Assembly (NCBI RefSeq): GCF_015207035.1
Contig: NZ_JADEXQ010000046.1
Span: 1 to 48,085, forward strand
Origin: Romeriopsis navalis LEGE 11480
GTDB lineage: Bacteria > Cyanobacteriota > Cyanobacteriia > Leptolyngbyales > Leptolyngbyaceae
DNA length: 48,085 bases
Reading direction: 5' to 3'
Below, in pieces: positions 20,388 through 30,467 of this stretch. A program made the translations under genes and the position numbers. Under the pieces are notes generated by a model. That model had not been told where the DNA came from. It searched no databases and saw only the letters and a list, made by a program, of their open reading frames with translations. Within the stretch, counting starts at the first letter, position 1, and each line of letters opens with the position of its first letter.

Positions 20388-20855
20388 ATGGCATATTGGT
20401 TAATCAAGTCAGAACCCGATGTCTATGGCATCGAAGCCATGCGTCAGGAAAACATCGGCATCTGGGATGGCGTCCGTAACTATCAAGCCCGCAACTTTCT
20501 GAAGTCGATGAAATCTGGCGATCTGGTGTTTTTCTACCATTCCAATACAAAGCCCCCCGGCATCGCGGGTCTGGTGCAAGTGGTCGAAACAATGGTTGTG
20601 GATCCCAGTCAATTTGAAGTGGATGGTGAATATTACGACCCCAAATCAACGCCGGAGTATCCCCGTTGGCATACCGTCAAAGTGCAATTTCTCGAAGCCC
20701 TACCGGAATTGCTTGAATTGAATACGCTACGTGAGCAGTTTGAACCGGAGGAACTGCTGCTGGTGAAGCGCGGCAGTCGTCTATCCGTGATCCCGATCGC
20801 CGACAATGTGGCGCAACGCCTATTCAAACTTGGTGGCTTTAAGCACTCTGCATAA
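20388..20855 (+). CDS. EVE-domain protein (thymocyte nuclear protein 1-like)
   Basis: A 155-residue single-domain protein. The signature YWLIKSEPDVYGIEAM, WDGVRNYQARNFL and SGDLVFFYHSNTKPPGIAG covers the first 65 residues, and VKRGSRLSVIPI lies near the end. EVE domains share the PUA-like fold and are proposed to read modified bases in DNA or RNA. GGAGG sits 7 bases before the ATG. It is a single gene, with no modification enzyme beside it; the Mrr-type enzyme 2.2 kb away is separated by typA. Confidence 0.92.
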   Translation: MAYWLIKSEPDVYGIEAMRQENIGIWDGVRNYQARNFLKSMKSGDLVFFYHSNTKPPGIAGLVQVVETMVVDPSQFEVDGEYYDPKSTPEYPRWHTVKVQFLEALPELLELNTLREQFEPEELLLVKRGSRLSVIPIADNVAQRLFKLGGFKHSA

Positions 20856-21094
20856 AATAATGCAATACCCCAACCCATATTTTATGCAACTCAAACTCAA
20901 TTAGGCCCGACGTTGGCACCCATCCAACAGCCGGCATCGGGCTGAAGCATGCATATATCAAGCCTCGATGAGCATTGACATTTATCCCCCGCTTTCAGTC
21001 ACAGTAAGCTAGAATTGTTAACGCTTCTTAATAACGGAGTTAGTCATTTTTCTTCAGCGAGGAGCCAACATATCTTCTTACCTAGTGAATCACT

Positions 21095-22888
21095 ATGTCT
21101 CTTCCGATTCGGAACGTTGCCATCATTGCCCACGTTGACCACGGTAAAACTACGCTCGTGGACGAGCTACTAAAACAATCTGGTACGTTCCGCGAGAACG
21201 AAGAAGTCCCGGATTGTGTGATGGACTCCAACGATCTTGAACGAGAGCGTGGTATCACGATTCTTTCGAAGAACACTGCCGTTCGCCACCACGGCACCTT
21301 AATTAATATTGTTGATACGCCGGGACACGCGGACTTCGGTGGCGAGGTTGAGCGGGTACTGGGTATGGTGGATGGCTGTCTGCTGATCGTTGATGCGAAC
21401 GAAGGCCCGATGCCGCAGACACGCTTCGTGCTGAAGAAAGCCCTAGAAAAAGGTCTCCGCCCGATTATCTTCGTCAATAAGATCGATCGTGCCCGTCAAG
21501 ATCCGAACATCGCCGTTGATAAGGTGCTTGACCTATTCATCGAGCTAGGTGCGGACGACGATCAGTGCGACTTCCCTTATCTGTTTGGTTCTGGCCTCGG
21601 TGGTTATGCCAAGGAAACACCGGAAGACGAATCCGACAATATGGAGCCACTATTCTCGGCAATCTTGCGCCATGTTCCACCGCCAGTCGGTGACCCCGAG
21701 AAGCCGTTACAGTTGCAGGTAACAACCCTTGACTACTCGGATTACTTGGGTCGGATTGTCATCGGTCGCGTCCACAACGGTACAATTCGCGCCGGTCAGC
21801 AAGCGGCTTTGGTCAAAGACGATGGCAAAATCGTGAAGACCAAAATCACGAAGCTGATGGGCTTTGAAGGTCTCAAGCGGGTGGAAATCGAGGAAGCGGC
21901 TGCCGGTAACTTGATTGCCGTTTCCGGTTTTGGCGATGCCAACATTGGTGAAACCATTACTGACCCCAACGACCCCCAGGCGTTGCCACTGATTAAAGTG
22001 GATGAGCCGACATTGCAAATGACCTTTATGGTGAATGATTCGCCGTTTGCGGGTAAGGAAGGCAAGATGGTCACTTCCCGTCAGGTGCGCGATCGCCTGA
22101 TGCGTGAGTTGGAAACCAACGTCGCGCTGCGGGTTGAAGAAACTGATTCCCCCGATAGGTTCTCGGTTTCGGGCCGGGGGGAATTGCACTTGGGGATCTT
22201 GATTGAAACCATGCGCCGTGAAGGCTATGAGTTCCAGGTGTCGCAGCCACAGGTGATCTTTCGTGAAGTGAATGGTCAGCCCTGTGAGCCATTTGAAACC
22301 TTGGCTCTCGATGTCCCGGATGCCGCAGTTGGCGCTTGTATCGAGAAGCTCGGTACTCGCAAAGCCGAAATGCAAAACATGGAAGCGAATGGCATGGGCC
22401 GAACGCAGCTTGAGTTTGTAGTGGCCGCCCGCGCCCTGATCGGTTTCCGGGGTGAGTTCATCCGCATGACGCGCGGTGAAGGCATCATGAACCATAGCTT
22501 CTTGGATTACCGCGCGATGGTTGGTGAGATCGAGTCACGCTACAACGGTGTAATTATCGCTTTCGAAGAAGGTACGGCAACTTACTATTCCTTGCAGAAT
22601 GCGGAAGATCGGGGTTCGTTCTTCATCACGCCGGGTACCAAGGTGTATAAGGGCATGATCATTGGTGAGCACAATCGCCCACAGGATCTTGACCTAAACA
22701 TCTGTAAGTCGAAGCAGTTGACTAACCACCGAGCTTCGGGTGGTGAGGAACTGGTGCAGTTGAAGGCACCGGAAGAGATGAGCCTGGAGCGCGCACTAGA
22801 GTACATCGGACCGGGTGAATTGTTAGAAATCACACCTGAGTCGATTCGTCTGCGAAAGCTAGCGAAGAAGAAGATGGCACGCCGCTAA
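21095..22888 (+). CDS. typA: translational GTPase TypA/BipA
   Basis: A 597-residue GTPase of normal length. The G domain has the P-loop [14 protein letters not shown], the switch I region [20 protein letters not shown] and NKIDRA. Domains II and III follow, and the C-terminal TypA-specific domain contains [14 protein letters not shown]. The protein binds 70S ribosomes and assists subunit assembly and stress adaptation. The gene is apparently monocistronic, with a clear terminator 40 bases after the stop. Confidence 0.97.
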   Translation: MSLPIRNVAIIAHVDHGKTTLVDELLKQSGTFRENEEVPDCVMDSNDLERERGITILSKNTAVRHHGTLINIVDTPGHADFGGEVERVLGMVDGCLLIVDANEGPMPQTRFVLKKALEKGLRPIIFVNKIDRARQDPNIAVDKVLDLFIELGADDDQCDFPYLFGSGLGGYAKETPEDESDNMEPLFSAILRHVPPPVGDPEKPLQLQVTTLDYSDYLGRIVIGRVHNGTIRAGQQAALVKDDGKIVKTKITKLMGFEGLKRVEIEEAAAGNLIAVSGFGDANIGETITDPNDPQALPLIKVDEPTLQMTFMVNDSPFAGKEGKMVTSRQVRDRLMRELETNVALRVEETDSPDRFSVSGRGELHLGILIETMRREGYEFQVSQPQVIFREVNGQPCEPFETLALDVPDAAVGACIEKLGTRKAEMQNMEANGMGRTQLEFVVAARALIGFRGEFIRMTRGEGIMNHSFLDYRAMVGEIESRYNGVIIAFEEGTATYYSLQNAEDRGSFFITPGTKVYKGMIIGEHNRPQDLDLNICKSKQLTNHRASGGEELVQLKAPEEMSLERALEYIGPGELLEITPESIRLRKLAKKKMARR

Positions 22889-22926
22889 TTTTTAATCGTT
22901 TCAAAGTTACTTAAATGCTACATATC

Positions 22927-22955
22927 AGGAGGTTTTTCGGAGCCTCCTTTTTTTA
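22927..22955 (+). terminator. intrinsic terminator of typA
   Basis: AGGAGG and CCTCCT pair around a 10-base loop and the 3' arm leads into TTTTTTT. It separates typA from the Mrr gene. Confidence 0.85.
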
Positions 22956-23048
22956 TGACCAAAAGGATATGCCAACGGAAGTATTTTTACGCCAGACTAG
23001 ATTTATGACTTAATTATGTCTAGTAATCGCTAAATTTCTACATAACCC

Positions 23049-23966
23049 ATGTCTGTACCCGATTATCAGAGTTTTTTGTTGCCCCTCCTCGAATTTCTTC
23101 ATGATGGCTCAAAACATTCGATTCGGGAAGCATATGAAACATTGGCAACTCGACTCAATCTCACAGAGGAAGATCTCAACGAATTACTACCTAGCGGTCA
23201 ACAGACAAAATACGAAAACCGTGTTGGCTGGGCCGCACAGCATTTGAAAAAAGCTAGTCTTATCGATAAACCAGCAAGAGGAACACTCCAAATCACTGAA
23301 CGTGGAGTTGAAGTCCTTGCACAAAAGTTATCCAGTTTAGATAGCAAATTTCTACAACAATACCCTGAGTATCTAATCTTCATAGGTCGATCACCCCGAA
23401 CAAACCAACCCTCAAACAATGACGTAGGACAAGCATCAATCTCTCAAACCCCCGAAGAAATCCTGCAAGAGAGTTACCAAGCCCTACAAGCTGAACTAGC
23501 AGAAGAACTTTTACACAAGCTCAAATCTTCCTCCCCAGCTTTTTTCGAGCGCGTGGTAGTCGACTTGCTAGTAGGCATGGGTTATGGCGGTTCACGCAAA
23601 GAAGCCGGAAAAGCGATCGGACGCAGTGGTGATGGTGGAATTGATGGAATTATTAGTGAAGACCCACTCGGACTCGATAACATCTATATTCAAGCAAAAC
23701 GTTGGGAAGGAACCGTCGGCCGCCCCGTCATTCAAGCATTTGCAGGCAGTTTAGAAGGATTTCGCGCACGTAAAGGCGTTGTCATAACGACCTCTGGATT
23801 TTCCAAAGAGGCCAAGGAATACGTGACGCTTATCGAGAAGAAAATCATTCTGATTAACGGTGAAATGCTGGTCGATTTGATGATTGACAATAATATCGGC
23901 GTTGATGAAAAGGAGCGTTTTGTGCTCAAAAAGATCGACTCAGATTATTTTGAAGACGACGCCTAA
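23049..23966 (+). CDS. mrr: Mrr-type restriction endonuclease
   Basis: A 305-residue protein with an N-terminal winged-helix Mrr_N domain (about 5-100: FLHDGSKHSIREAYETLATRL, GRVGWAA-type core NRVGWAAQHLKKASLI) and a C-terminal Mrr catalytic domain. The PD-(D/E)XK motif is seen as SGDGGIDGII (Asp199) and IYIQAKRW (Gln215, Lys217). Mrr is a type IV enzyme that cuts methylated DNA in E. coli. Length and both domains are complete, so it is likely active. It is a stand-alone gene, convergent with a tiny zinc-ribbon ORF. With the CRISPR island and the Uma2 gene, it is one of the defence-type genes here. Confidence 0.92.
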   Translation: MSVPDYQSFLLPLLEFLHDGSKHSIREAYETLATRLNLTEEDLNELLPSGQQTKYENRVGWAAQHLKKASLIDKPARGTLQITERGVEVLAQKLSSLDSKFLQQYPEYLIFIGRSPRTNQPSNNDVGQASISQTPEEILQESYQALQAELAEELLHKLKSSSPAFFERVVVDLLVGMGYGGSRKEAGKAIGRSGDGGIDGIISEDPLGLDNIYIQAKRWEGTVGRPVIQAFAGSLEGFRARKGVVITTSGFSKEAKEYVTLIEKKIILINGEMLVDLMIDNNIGVDEKERFVLKKIDSDYFEDDA

Positions 23967-23968
23967 AT

Positions 23969-24082
23969 TTAGTAATCGCAGCCACACCGATCGTAACTAT
24001 CCACCACCTCACCACAGTCCTCACAGTGAGGAATTGCCGATTCCTCCAACACGCAAGCAGCAAACTTCGATAAATCAAACAT
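23969..24082 (-). CDS. 37-residue zinc-ribbon-like miniprotein
   Basis: A complete short ORF from the ATG at 24080-24082 to TAA. The N-terminal half (MFDLSKFAACVLEE) is a short helix; the second half carries HCEDCGEVVDSYDRCGCDY, with a CxxC pair and a CxC pair spaced like a zinc knuckle or mini zinc ribbon. It is convergent with the Mrr gene and the stops are separated by two bases. The motif quality and acidic composition argue that it is translated. I do not recognise a family. A role as a small metal-binding partner is only a guess. Confidence 0.6.
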   Translation of the reverse strand: MFDLSKFAACVLEESAIPHCEDCGEVVDSYDRCGCDY

Positions 24083-24472
24083 TGCTCTAGGACCTCAGAT
24101 TGATTAGGACAATTCAGTTGGTAAATTCATCCTAGACAATCAGCAAATAGGTAGCCATCAAAGAATTTTAGTTTCGTCAAAAGTTCATCCGATCGACCGT
24201 AATTCAAAGTTTTCTCCCACGAATTACGGAGCACATGATCGCGATCACAAGTCTTCCCGGATCAAATCACACACCTATTTACGTAAATTCGCTGAGTAAA
24301 TTGTGAGATTTGCACAATCACTGACAAATGCACCTGGATTTTACGGAGGGGAAGCCAGCAACACACTCCGTAAACCTACGGGCATCAGCGAATCATACCA
24401 GCAACAGGAATTGTTACTGGTATGATAAATCTGCGTAAATTGACCCTAAATCACCTATCTGCCCCCTCTGCC
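24083..24472. other. structured intergenic region upstream of the CNNM/CorC gene
   Basis: No gene is seen. Three inverted repeats occur in a row: CCGTAATTC/GAATTACGG (24197-24229), TTTACGGAG/CTCCGTAAA (24340-24374) and TCATACCAGCAACA with its near-complement (24393-24425). All would lie in the 5' leader if transcription starts near 24190. No known riboswitch consensus was recognised. Confidence 0.5.
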
Positions 24473-25783
24473 ATGCCATCCTCGGCTTTCAACCTGTTTA
24501 TTGTCTTGCTGCTGATTATTGCCAACGCGATTTTTGTCATGTCCGAAATGGCGATCGTTTCCGCCCGCAAGGTCAGACTGCAACAAAACGCCCAGCAAGG
24601 CGATCGACGAGCCAGAGCGGCCCTCAAGCTAGCCAACAATCCCAATAACTTCCTCGCCGCCGTCCAAGTTGGCATCACCATGATTGCCATCGTCTCCGGT
24701 GCCTTTGGCGAAAAAACGCTCTCCGAAATTCTCCAACCACTGCTCAACAGCATCCCCGGTTTAACCAACTATAGCCAAGCCATCGCCTTTGTCCTATCGA
24801 TTATCACCATCACCTACCTCACCCTGATTGTCGGTGAACTGGTGCCAAAACGCCTCGCCCTCAACTCCCCAGAATCGATCGCGGGGACGATCGCCGGTCC
24901 CATGAGCGTGATCGCCAAGATTGCCGCGCCGATCGTCTATCTCCTCAGCAACTCCACCGATATCGTGATTCGGCTCCTCGGCATTCGACCATCCGATGAG
25001 CCACAAGTCACAGAAGAAGAAATTCGGGTCATGATCGAACAAGGCACCGAAGCCGGCATGTTCGAGCAAGCAGAAGAAGACATTATGAAGCGTGTCTTCC
25101 AACTGGGCGATCGCCGCGTTAGTTCGATCATGACCCCGCGCCCCGAAATTATCTGGCTCGACCTCGACGATAGCGATGACGAAAATCGTCAAACCCTGCG
25201 CGAGCAATCTCACGCTCGCTACCCAATCTGCCGCGACGGACTCGATACAATTCTCGGCATCACCCAGGTTTACGACTTGCTGCGCGACAGCATGGACGAG
25301 CAACCATTAGATTTCACTAGCAAAATGCTGCCACCGCTGTTTGTCCCAGAAAGTACGCGGGCGCTTAAGGTCCTCGATCAATTCAAGCAGACCGGGAATC
25401 AAATGGCCTTTGTGGTCGATGAATATGGCGTCATACAAGGTCTGGTCACCTTAACCGATATTTTGCAAGCACTGGTGGGGGATCTCCCCTCAGCGGAAGA
25501 ACTCGCCGAACCCCAAGCAATCAAACGGGAAGACGGGTCTTGGTTATTCGACGGAATGCTGCCCATTTATGAATTCAAAGCGTTACTTGACATTGAAGAC
25601 GAAGAGCTCCCTGGCGAACAGCGAGGCAGCTTCCAAACACTGGGGGGCTTTGTTGTGATGCATCTGGGGAAAATTCCCATTTCAACGGATCACTTTACTT
25701 GGAACGACTATCGCTTCGAAGTCATGGACATGGATGGCAACCGGGTCGATAAAGTCTTAGTGGGACCCGCTGAGATTCTCTAG
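24473..25783 (+). CDS. CNNM/CorC-family (HlyC/CorC) transporter-like protein
   Basis: A 436-residue membrane protein from the ATG at 24473. The CNNM/DUF21 domain (about 5-180) has three or four membrane helices and the conserved FVMSEMAIVSARKVRL and ANNPNNFLAAVQVGITM. A CBS pair follows (about 195-325; VSSIMTPRPEIIWL, GLVTLTDILQALVGD), then a C-terminal CorC_HlyC domain with WLFDGMLPIYEF and QTLGGFVVMHLGKIP. The family is linked to Mg2+ or Co2+ export and divalent-ion homeostasis; the old name hemolysin is misleading. An upstream ATG at 24422 lies inside a hairpin and is less likely. The stop overlaps that of the convergent oxoprolinase gene by CTAG. Confidence 0.88.
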   Translation: MPSSAFNLFIVLLLIIANAIFVMSEMAIVSARKVRLQQNAQQGDRRARAALKLANNPNNFLAAVQVGITMIAIVSGAFGEKTLSEILQPLLNSIPGLTNYSQAIAFVLSIITITYLTLIVGELVPKRLALNSPESIAGTIAGPMSVIAKIAAPIVYLLSNSTDIVIRLLGIRPSDEPQVTEEEIRVMIEQGTEAGMFEQAEEDIMKRVFQLGDRRVSSIMTPRPEIIWLDLDDSDDENRQTLREQSHARYPICRDGLDTILGITQVYDLLRDSMDEQPLDFTSKMLPPLFVPESTRALKVLDQFKQTGNQMAFVVDEYGVIQGLVTLTDILQALVGDLPSAEELAEPQAIKREDGSWLFDGMLPIYEFKALLDIEDEELPGEQRGSFQTLGGFVVMHLGKIPISTDHFTWNDYRFEVMDMDGNRVDKVLVGPAEIL

Positions 25784-28700
25784 TTCGCCGCCCCAAATCC
25801 ACCTCCACCTGGCGTTTCGATCGTAAAGACATCACCGGGATGCACCACAACTTGAGCCGTTCCAGCAAGTGGCTCGATCGTCCCATCTGATCGCTCAATA
25901 TAGTTAACCCCAGGTTTACCCGGTAACCCCTGAGCTAAGCCAAAGGGCGCAACTCGGCGGTGCCCCGAGAGAATATTGGCCGTCATTGATTCAAGGAATT
26001 GAATCTTGCGCACAACACCATTACCACCGTGATATTTACCACCTCCACCACTCTCAGGACGCAGCCGAAATTCCTTGAGTAACACCGGAAAGCGCGATTC
26101 CAAAACCTCTGGATCAGTTAATCGCGAATTGGTCATATGCGTCTGTACAGCCGCAGCTCCATTAAATCCATCGCCGGCACCCGCACCACCCGCGATCGTT
26201 TCATAATATTGATACCGCTCATTCCCAAACGTAAAATTATTCATTGTCCCTTGTGATGCCGCGAGTGTTCCCAATGCGCCATACAAAGCATTTGTCACCG
26301 CCTGTGAGATTTCCACATTACCCGCAACTACTGCCGCTGGATAACGTGGATTCAATAAACAACCAACTGGCACAATCAAATTCAACGGCTTTAGGCAGCC
26401 AGCATTCAGTGGAATATCATCATCAACCAAAGTTCGAAACACATAAACCACAGCCGCTTTCACAACTGATAGTGGCGCATTAAAATTCGTTTCTGACTGG
26501 GGCGAAGTCCCTGTAAAGTCGATTGTGGCCGCCCGTTGTTGCGGATCGATCGTAATTTTTACCCGGATTTGACTGCCGCCATCCAAGGGATACACGAACT
26601 CACTATCTTGCAACGACTCAATGGCCTGACGGACCGCGGCCTCCGCATTTTCCTGCACAAAGTGCATATAGGCAGTCACCGTCATCGGCCCGTATTGCGC
26701 AACCATATTGCGCAGTTTCTGAACACCCTTTTGATTCGCCGCGACCTGGGCTTGGAGATCAGCCAAATTCTGACTTAAGTTCCGCACTGGGTAGTCCCCT
26801 TGCGTGAGCAAATCACTCATCGCATCCGTCTGGAATACACCGCGATCGACGAGTTGAAAATGATCAATCAAAACCCCTTCTTGCTCAATCCGGCGACTAT
26901 GGGGTGGCATCGAACCCGGCGTCATGCCCCCGAGATCGGCATGATGCCCCCGAGCCGCAACGTAAAAAGTGGGCTGCAGCGCCTCAGCCGTGAGAAATAC
27001 CGGTGTCATCACGGTCACATCCGGCAAATGCGTCCCTCCGTTATAGGGATTATTCATCACATACACATCACCCGGGCGCAAATCCTTCCCCCGCGACTCA
27101 ATAAGGCTCCTGACACTCTCACCCATCGAGCCTAAATGCACCGGAATATGCGGCGCATTTGCAATCAGTTCACCCTGTCCATCAAAGATCGCACAGGAGA
27201 AATCCAAGCGTTCCTTGATATTGACTGACGAGCTGGTCTGCTGCAAGGTAATCCCCATCTGCTCTGCGACCGACATAAACAAATGGTTGAAAATCTCTAA
27301 TCGAATCGGATCAGGAGTGCTGGGCAAGGCCACATCCCGGACTACATTCAGCGTCGGTGCGGCAGTCGTCCGTTGCAAGACAAGGTTCCCTGCCGCATCG
27401 ACAATCGCACTCCAGCCAGGATCTAACACATTTGTCCCCGTTGCTTCCACAATCAACGCTGGCGCCTCAATCCGATCGCCCACTTGGAGATCAGCCTGCT
27501 GATACACTGGCACCGCCTGCCACCCGGAGGCCAGATACATCTCAACCATCGACACCGGCTGTAATGCCTCAGTACGGGAAGCAACAGCGCTATTCGCCAC
27601 CGGCACTTGACTGGGTAAAATCAGCTCAACTTCCACCATCGCAACAATCAATGTTTTATGTTCAGCAATGAATCCATAGCGTTGTTGATATTGCTGCTCA
27701 AATGATTGCTGAATTGTATCAATTGCATTGGTCCCATCAGCATCACCATAGGGCACCACCAACGTTGAATCGGTTCCCTCATAACGCAGATGCAAGCGCA
27801 ATTCAGTTTGAATATCGGCGGATTGAATCTCCACGAGCTGTTGCACAATGCACTGCTGCGCTTCCTTGATTAATGCCTGAATTACGGGTTGCATCAGGGG
27901 TAAATTTGGTGCCACTAAAGGGAGCTCGACCGATTGTTGGCGAACCTCACGCCGATCGGCCAATCCCATGCCATAGGCCGACAGGACACCCGCTAGGGGA
28001 TGCAGCAAAATTTGGCGCATGCCTAACGCATCCGCAATCATGCAGGCATGTTGCCCCCCCGCTCCGCCAAAACAACAAAGTGTATAGGTCGTCACGTCAT
28101 ACCCCCGCTGCACGGAGATTTGCTGAATGGCCGTTGCCATCTTTTCCACCGCGATCGCCAGAAACCCCTGGGCAATCGATTCCGGCGTCATTGCGGCGGT
28201 GCCCAGCATCGACTGCACTAACTGACCAAACTGGCGTTGCACAATCTGATGATCGAGGGGTTGATTCGCCTCAGGCCCAAATACCGCGGGAAAAAATGCG
28301 GGCTGAATACGCCCCAACATGACATTACAATCCGTGACAGTCAGTCCACCGCCTTTGCCGTAGCTGGCCGGACCCGGATTGGCCCCCGCCGACTCCGGCC
28401 CGACCCGGAACCGAGCACCATCAAATTGCAATAGCGATCCACCCCCAGCGGCCACCGTATGAATTGACATCATCGGCACGCACACACGCACACCGGCGAT
28501 TTCCGTTTCTAGGGATCGTTCATATTCCCCGGCAAAATGCGCCACATCCGTCGACGTCCCGCCCATATCAAAGGTAATAATTTGCCTAAATCCCGCAGCT
28601 TGAGCGATTTTAACCGCCCCAACAATTCCCCCAGCCGGTCCCGAGAGCAAACTATCCTTACCTTGAAACGTATCAGCGGGCGTCAGCCCACCATTCGACT

Positions 28701-29454
28701 GCATAAATTCTAGCGATATCGCCTTGGGGACGACTTGGCGGTTAGTCGTAACTAAAGCTGTGGCGACTTGGTTCACATAGCGTCGCAGAATTGGCGATAA
28801 ATAGGCATCGGCAACCGTTGTATCACCACGACTGACCAACTTCATGCGCGGACTCACTTGATGCGATACCGAAATCTGAGCAAAACCGGCAGCTTTAGCA
28901 ATGGCAGCCACCTGCTGTTCGTGCAGCGGAAAGCGATAACCATGGAGTAAGACAATTGCACAAGCCACAAATCCATCATCCCTGGCGATTTGCAACTGCG
29001 ATCGTAGCCGTTCCTGTTCATCCGGCATAATGCCTTGGCGCGTTTGCCCAGTTGCATCAATGCGCTCATTGACCTCAATCACACGGCCATACAACATCTC
29101 TGGCAGCACAATCTGGCGGGCAAAGATCTGGGGCCGGTTTTGATACCCAATGCGCAGGGCATCCCCCAAGCCCTGAGTAATCAATAACACCGTCGGGACG
29201 CCTTGGCGCTCAAGCAAAGCATTTGTCGCAACGGTTGTCCCCATTTTAATCGCCGCAATTTGCTCCCGCGGTAGCGGCAGCGGTTCTGGGCAATTGAGTA
29301 AGGCGCGAATCCCGGCGATCGCCGCATCGGCATACTGCTCTGGATTTTCCGACAGCAATTTATGCACAACTAAGCGACCATCGGGCCGCTGCGCCACAAT
29401 GTCGGTAAAGGTGCCCCCGCGATCGATCCAAAATTGCCAATTAGCATCAGCCAT
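25780..29454 (-). CDS. 5-oxoprolinase / hydantoinase A-B fusion
   Basis: A 1224-residue protein in which both subunits of the hydantoinase/oxoprolinase family are fused, as in ATP-dependent 5-oxoprolinase. The N-terminal HyuA-like half starts [20 protein letters not shown] (ATPase-like nucleotide fold) and includes [11 protein letters not shown] and [15 protein letters not shown]. The HyuB-like half (from about residue 690) begins [14 protein letters not shown] and includes [20 protein letters not shown] and [14 protein letters not shown]. The reaction would be ATP-dependent opening of 5-oxoproline, returning glutamate from the glutathione cycle; hydantoin substrates cannot be excluded. Start at the ATG 29452-29454. 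It is monocistronic, convergent with the CNNM gene. Confidence 0.9.
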   Translation of the reverse strand: MADANWQFWIDRGGTFTDIVAQRPDGRLVVHKLLSENPEQYADAAIAGIRALLNCPEPLPLPREQIAAIKMGTTVATNALLERQGVPTVLLITQGLGDALRIGYQNRPQIFARQIVLPEMLYGRVIEVNERIDATGQTRQGIMPDEQERLRSQLQIARDDGFVACAIVLLHGYRFPLHEQQVAAIAKAAGFAQISVSHQVSPRMKLVSRGDTTVADAYLSPILRRYVNQVATALVTTNRQVVPKAISLEFMQSNGGLTPADTFQGKDSLLSGPAGGIVGAVKIAQAAGFRQIITFDMGGTSTDVAHFAGEYERSLETEIAGVRVCVPMMSIHTVAAGGGSLLQFDGARFRVGPESAGANPGPASYGKGGGLTVTDCNVMLGRIQPAFFPAVFGPEANQPLDHQIVQRQFGQLVQSMLGTAAMTPESIAQGFLAIAVEKMATAIQQISVQRGYDVTTYTLCCFGGAGGQHACMIADALGMRQILLHPLAGVLSAYGMGLADRREVRQQSVELPLVAPNLPLMQPVIQALIKEAQQCIVQQLVEIQSADIQTELRLHLRYEGTDSTLVVPYGDADGTNAIDTIQQSFEQQYQQRYGFIAEHKTLIVAMVEVELILPSQVPVANSAVASRTEALQPVSMVEMYLASGWQAVPVYQQADLQVGDRIEAPALIVEATGTNVLDPGWSAIVDAAGNLVLQRTTAAPTLNVVRDVALPSTPDPIRLEIFNHLFMSVAEQMGITLQQTSSSVNIKERLDFSCAIFDGQGELIANAPHIPVHLGSMGESVRSLIESRGKDLRPGDVYVMNNPYNGGTHLPDVTVMTPVFLTAEALQPTFYVAARGHHADLGGMTPGSMPPHSRRIEQEGVLIDHFQLVDRGVFQTDAMSDLLTQGDYPVRNLSQNLADLQAQVAANQKGVQKLRNMVAQYGPMTVTAYMHFVQENAEAAVRQAIESLQDSEFVYPLDGGSQIRVKITIDPQQRAATIDFTGTSPQSETNFNAPLSVVKAAVVYVFRTLVDDDIPLNAGCLKPLNLIVPVGCLLNPRYPAAVVAGNVEISQAVTNALYGALGTLAASQGTMNNFTFGNERYQYYETIAGGAGAGDGFNGAAAVQTHMTNSRLTDPEVLESRFPVLLKEFRLRPESGGGGKYHGGNGVVRKIQFLESMTANILSGHRRVAPFGLAQGLPGKPGVNYIERSDGTIEPLAGTAQVVVHPGDVFTIETPGGGGFGAAN

Positions 29455-29948
29455 AGTGCAGATTCCCAAGGATTGTTTGCAGTGCAACAATTACACCAGT
29501 GGATATGTTTGTTGATCATGACACCAAACACCGCCCAATGGCTGCAGCCAGGGATTATCCACAAAAACTCGACGGTCATTGCCCCCGACCGCTTAATTCC
29601 CCCTTCTTCTGAGTTTTTCTACCATTTGACAGAGGTCAGGCCTCTACATCAAGGCATACGATCAATGACTAGGACAGTCTAAACTGACGCATTTCGACGA
29701 CAGCACCATCACAATTATCGCCAAGCGCCATCCAGGGAAGTTGTATCCATCCAGCATGTGCTTTTACTTTGGTGCCAGTGGCGGGTCAGTTAGTTATGCA
29801 GTTGAACATTTCTAAATCGCGCCAGCATGCCTTGCAAACAGGCAGTTGCTCACTATTTTTGTCCCTAGTCACTCGAATTAATTGTGACTGGACGGTGTTG
29901 CATTGCGATCAAATAGCCACTCATTAAAACTAGGTGTGAATTGAGTCT
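29455..29948. other. intergenic region between divergent genes
   Basis: About 490 bases with no supported gene; short frames here have no recognisable content. It should hold promoters for the oxoprolinase gene (minus) and the FecR-like gene (plus). I see no strong repeats or hairpins apart from a small AGAGG/CCTCT pair near 29630. Confidence 0.5.
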
Positions 29949-30440
29949 GTGAAACGATTTTGGTTAGCTTTAGGGCCAGCGATTATGCTGGTTCCCCCTT
30001 GGGCTGCGGCAAGTTGGGCCGATCGGCCCCTGATTTTTCGCGTCAAGCAATCTTTCATAGTTCAGACGGTCAAGGGTAAGGGCTACGTATTAGACCAGCA
30101 TGAGGCCCAGATTGCCCATCGCGGCGATCGCCTAAATCGCCTCAAAGCGGGGGTTCAAACCCGCAATGGCACGATGAGCCTCCGCTCTGATACGCAAACC
30201 AGTGAACTCCAGCTCGCACCCCATACCGTCCTCCGCATCACCAAAATTCAACCCGATCCCGCCGGCGGCAGTCGGATATACCTCAAAGTCGAGCAGGGCA
30301 GTGTCAAAATCAACCTCTTACCCCGCAACTTCGTCCCCCCCAGCCCAACCAATCCACCGCCAACTCAACTCAACGGCGTCCGAGCCAGTCTTATCCCGAC
30401 TTGGCAACACCCCACATTTAAGGCAACACCCCACATTTAA
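29949..30440 (+). CDS. exported FecR-like domain protein
   Basis: A 163-residue protein from a GTG start. A signal peptide (MKRFWLALGPAIMLVPPWAAA) precedes a FecR-type beta domain: RGDRLNRLKAGVQTRNGTM, SLRSDTQTSELQLAPHTVLRI and IYLKVEQGSVKINLL. FecR-like proteins in cyanobacteria often lie directly before CHASE2 sensor genes, as here (27 bases), so the pair may form an extracytoplasmic sensing unit. Its 3' end carries a 19-bp tandem duplication that shifts the frame and changes the last residues (the unduplicated form would end TFNLL). Such proteins are usually longer, so this may be a reduced version. Confidence 0.7.
   Translation: MKRFWLALGPAIMLVPPWAAASWADRPLIFRVKQSFIVQTVKGKGYVLDQHEAQIAHRGDRLNRLKAGVQTRNGTMSLRSDTQTSELQLAPHTVLRITKIQPDPAGGSRIYLKVEQGSVKINLLPRNFVPPSPTNPPPTQLNGVRASLIPTWQHPTFKATPHI
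30403..30440 (+). repeat. 19-bp tandem duplication at the 3' end of the FecR-like gene
   Basis: GGCAACACCCCACATTTAA occurs twice with no base between the copies. Because 19 is not a multiple of three, the second copy is read in another frame and supplies the TAA stop. Confidence 0.95.
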
Positions 30441-30467
30441 TTTGTTATAGGAGTACGGTTACTGGTT

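Noticed and set aside
25780-25783. Shared CTAG stop codons of the convergent CNNM and oxoprolinase genes
   Set aside because: A neat overlap, but common in compact genomes and without evident function.
30140-30170. tRNA T-loop-like GGGTTCAAACCC
   Set aside because: It lies in the coding frame of the FecR-like gene and no cloverleaf can be formed around it. No tRNA or rRNA gene was recognised in the window.
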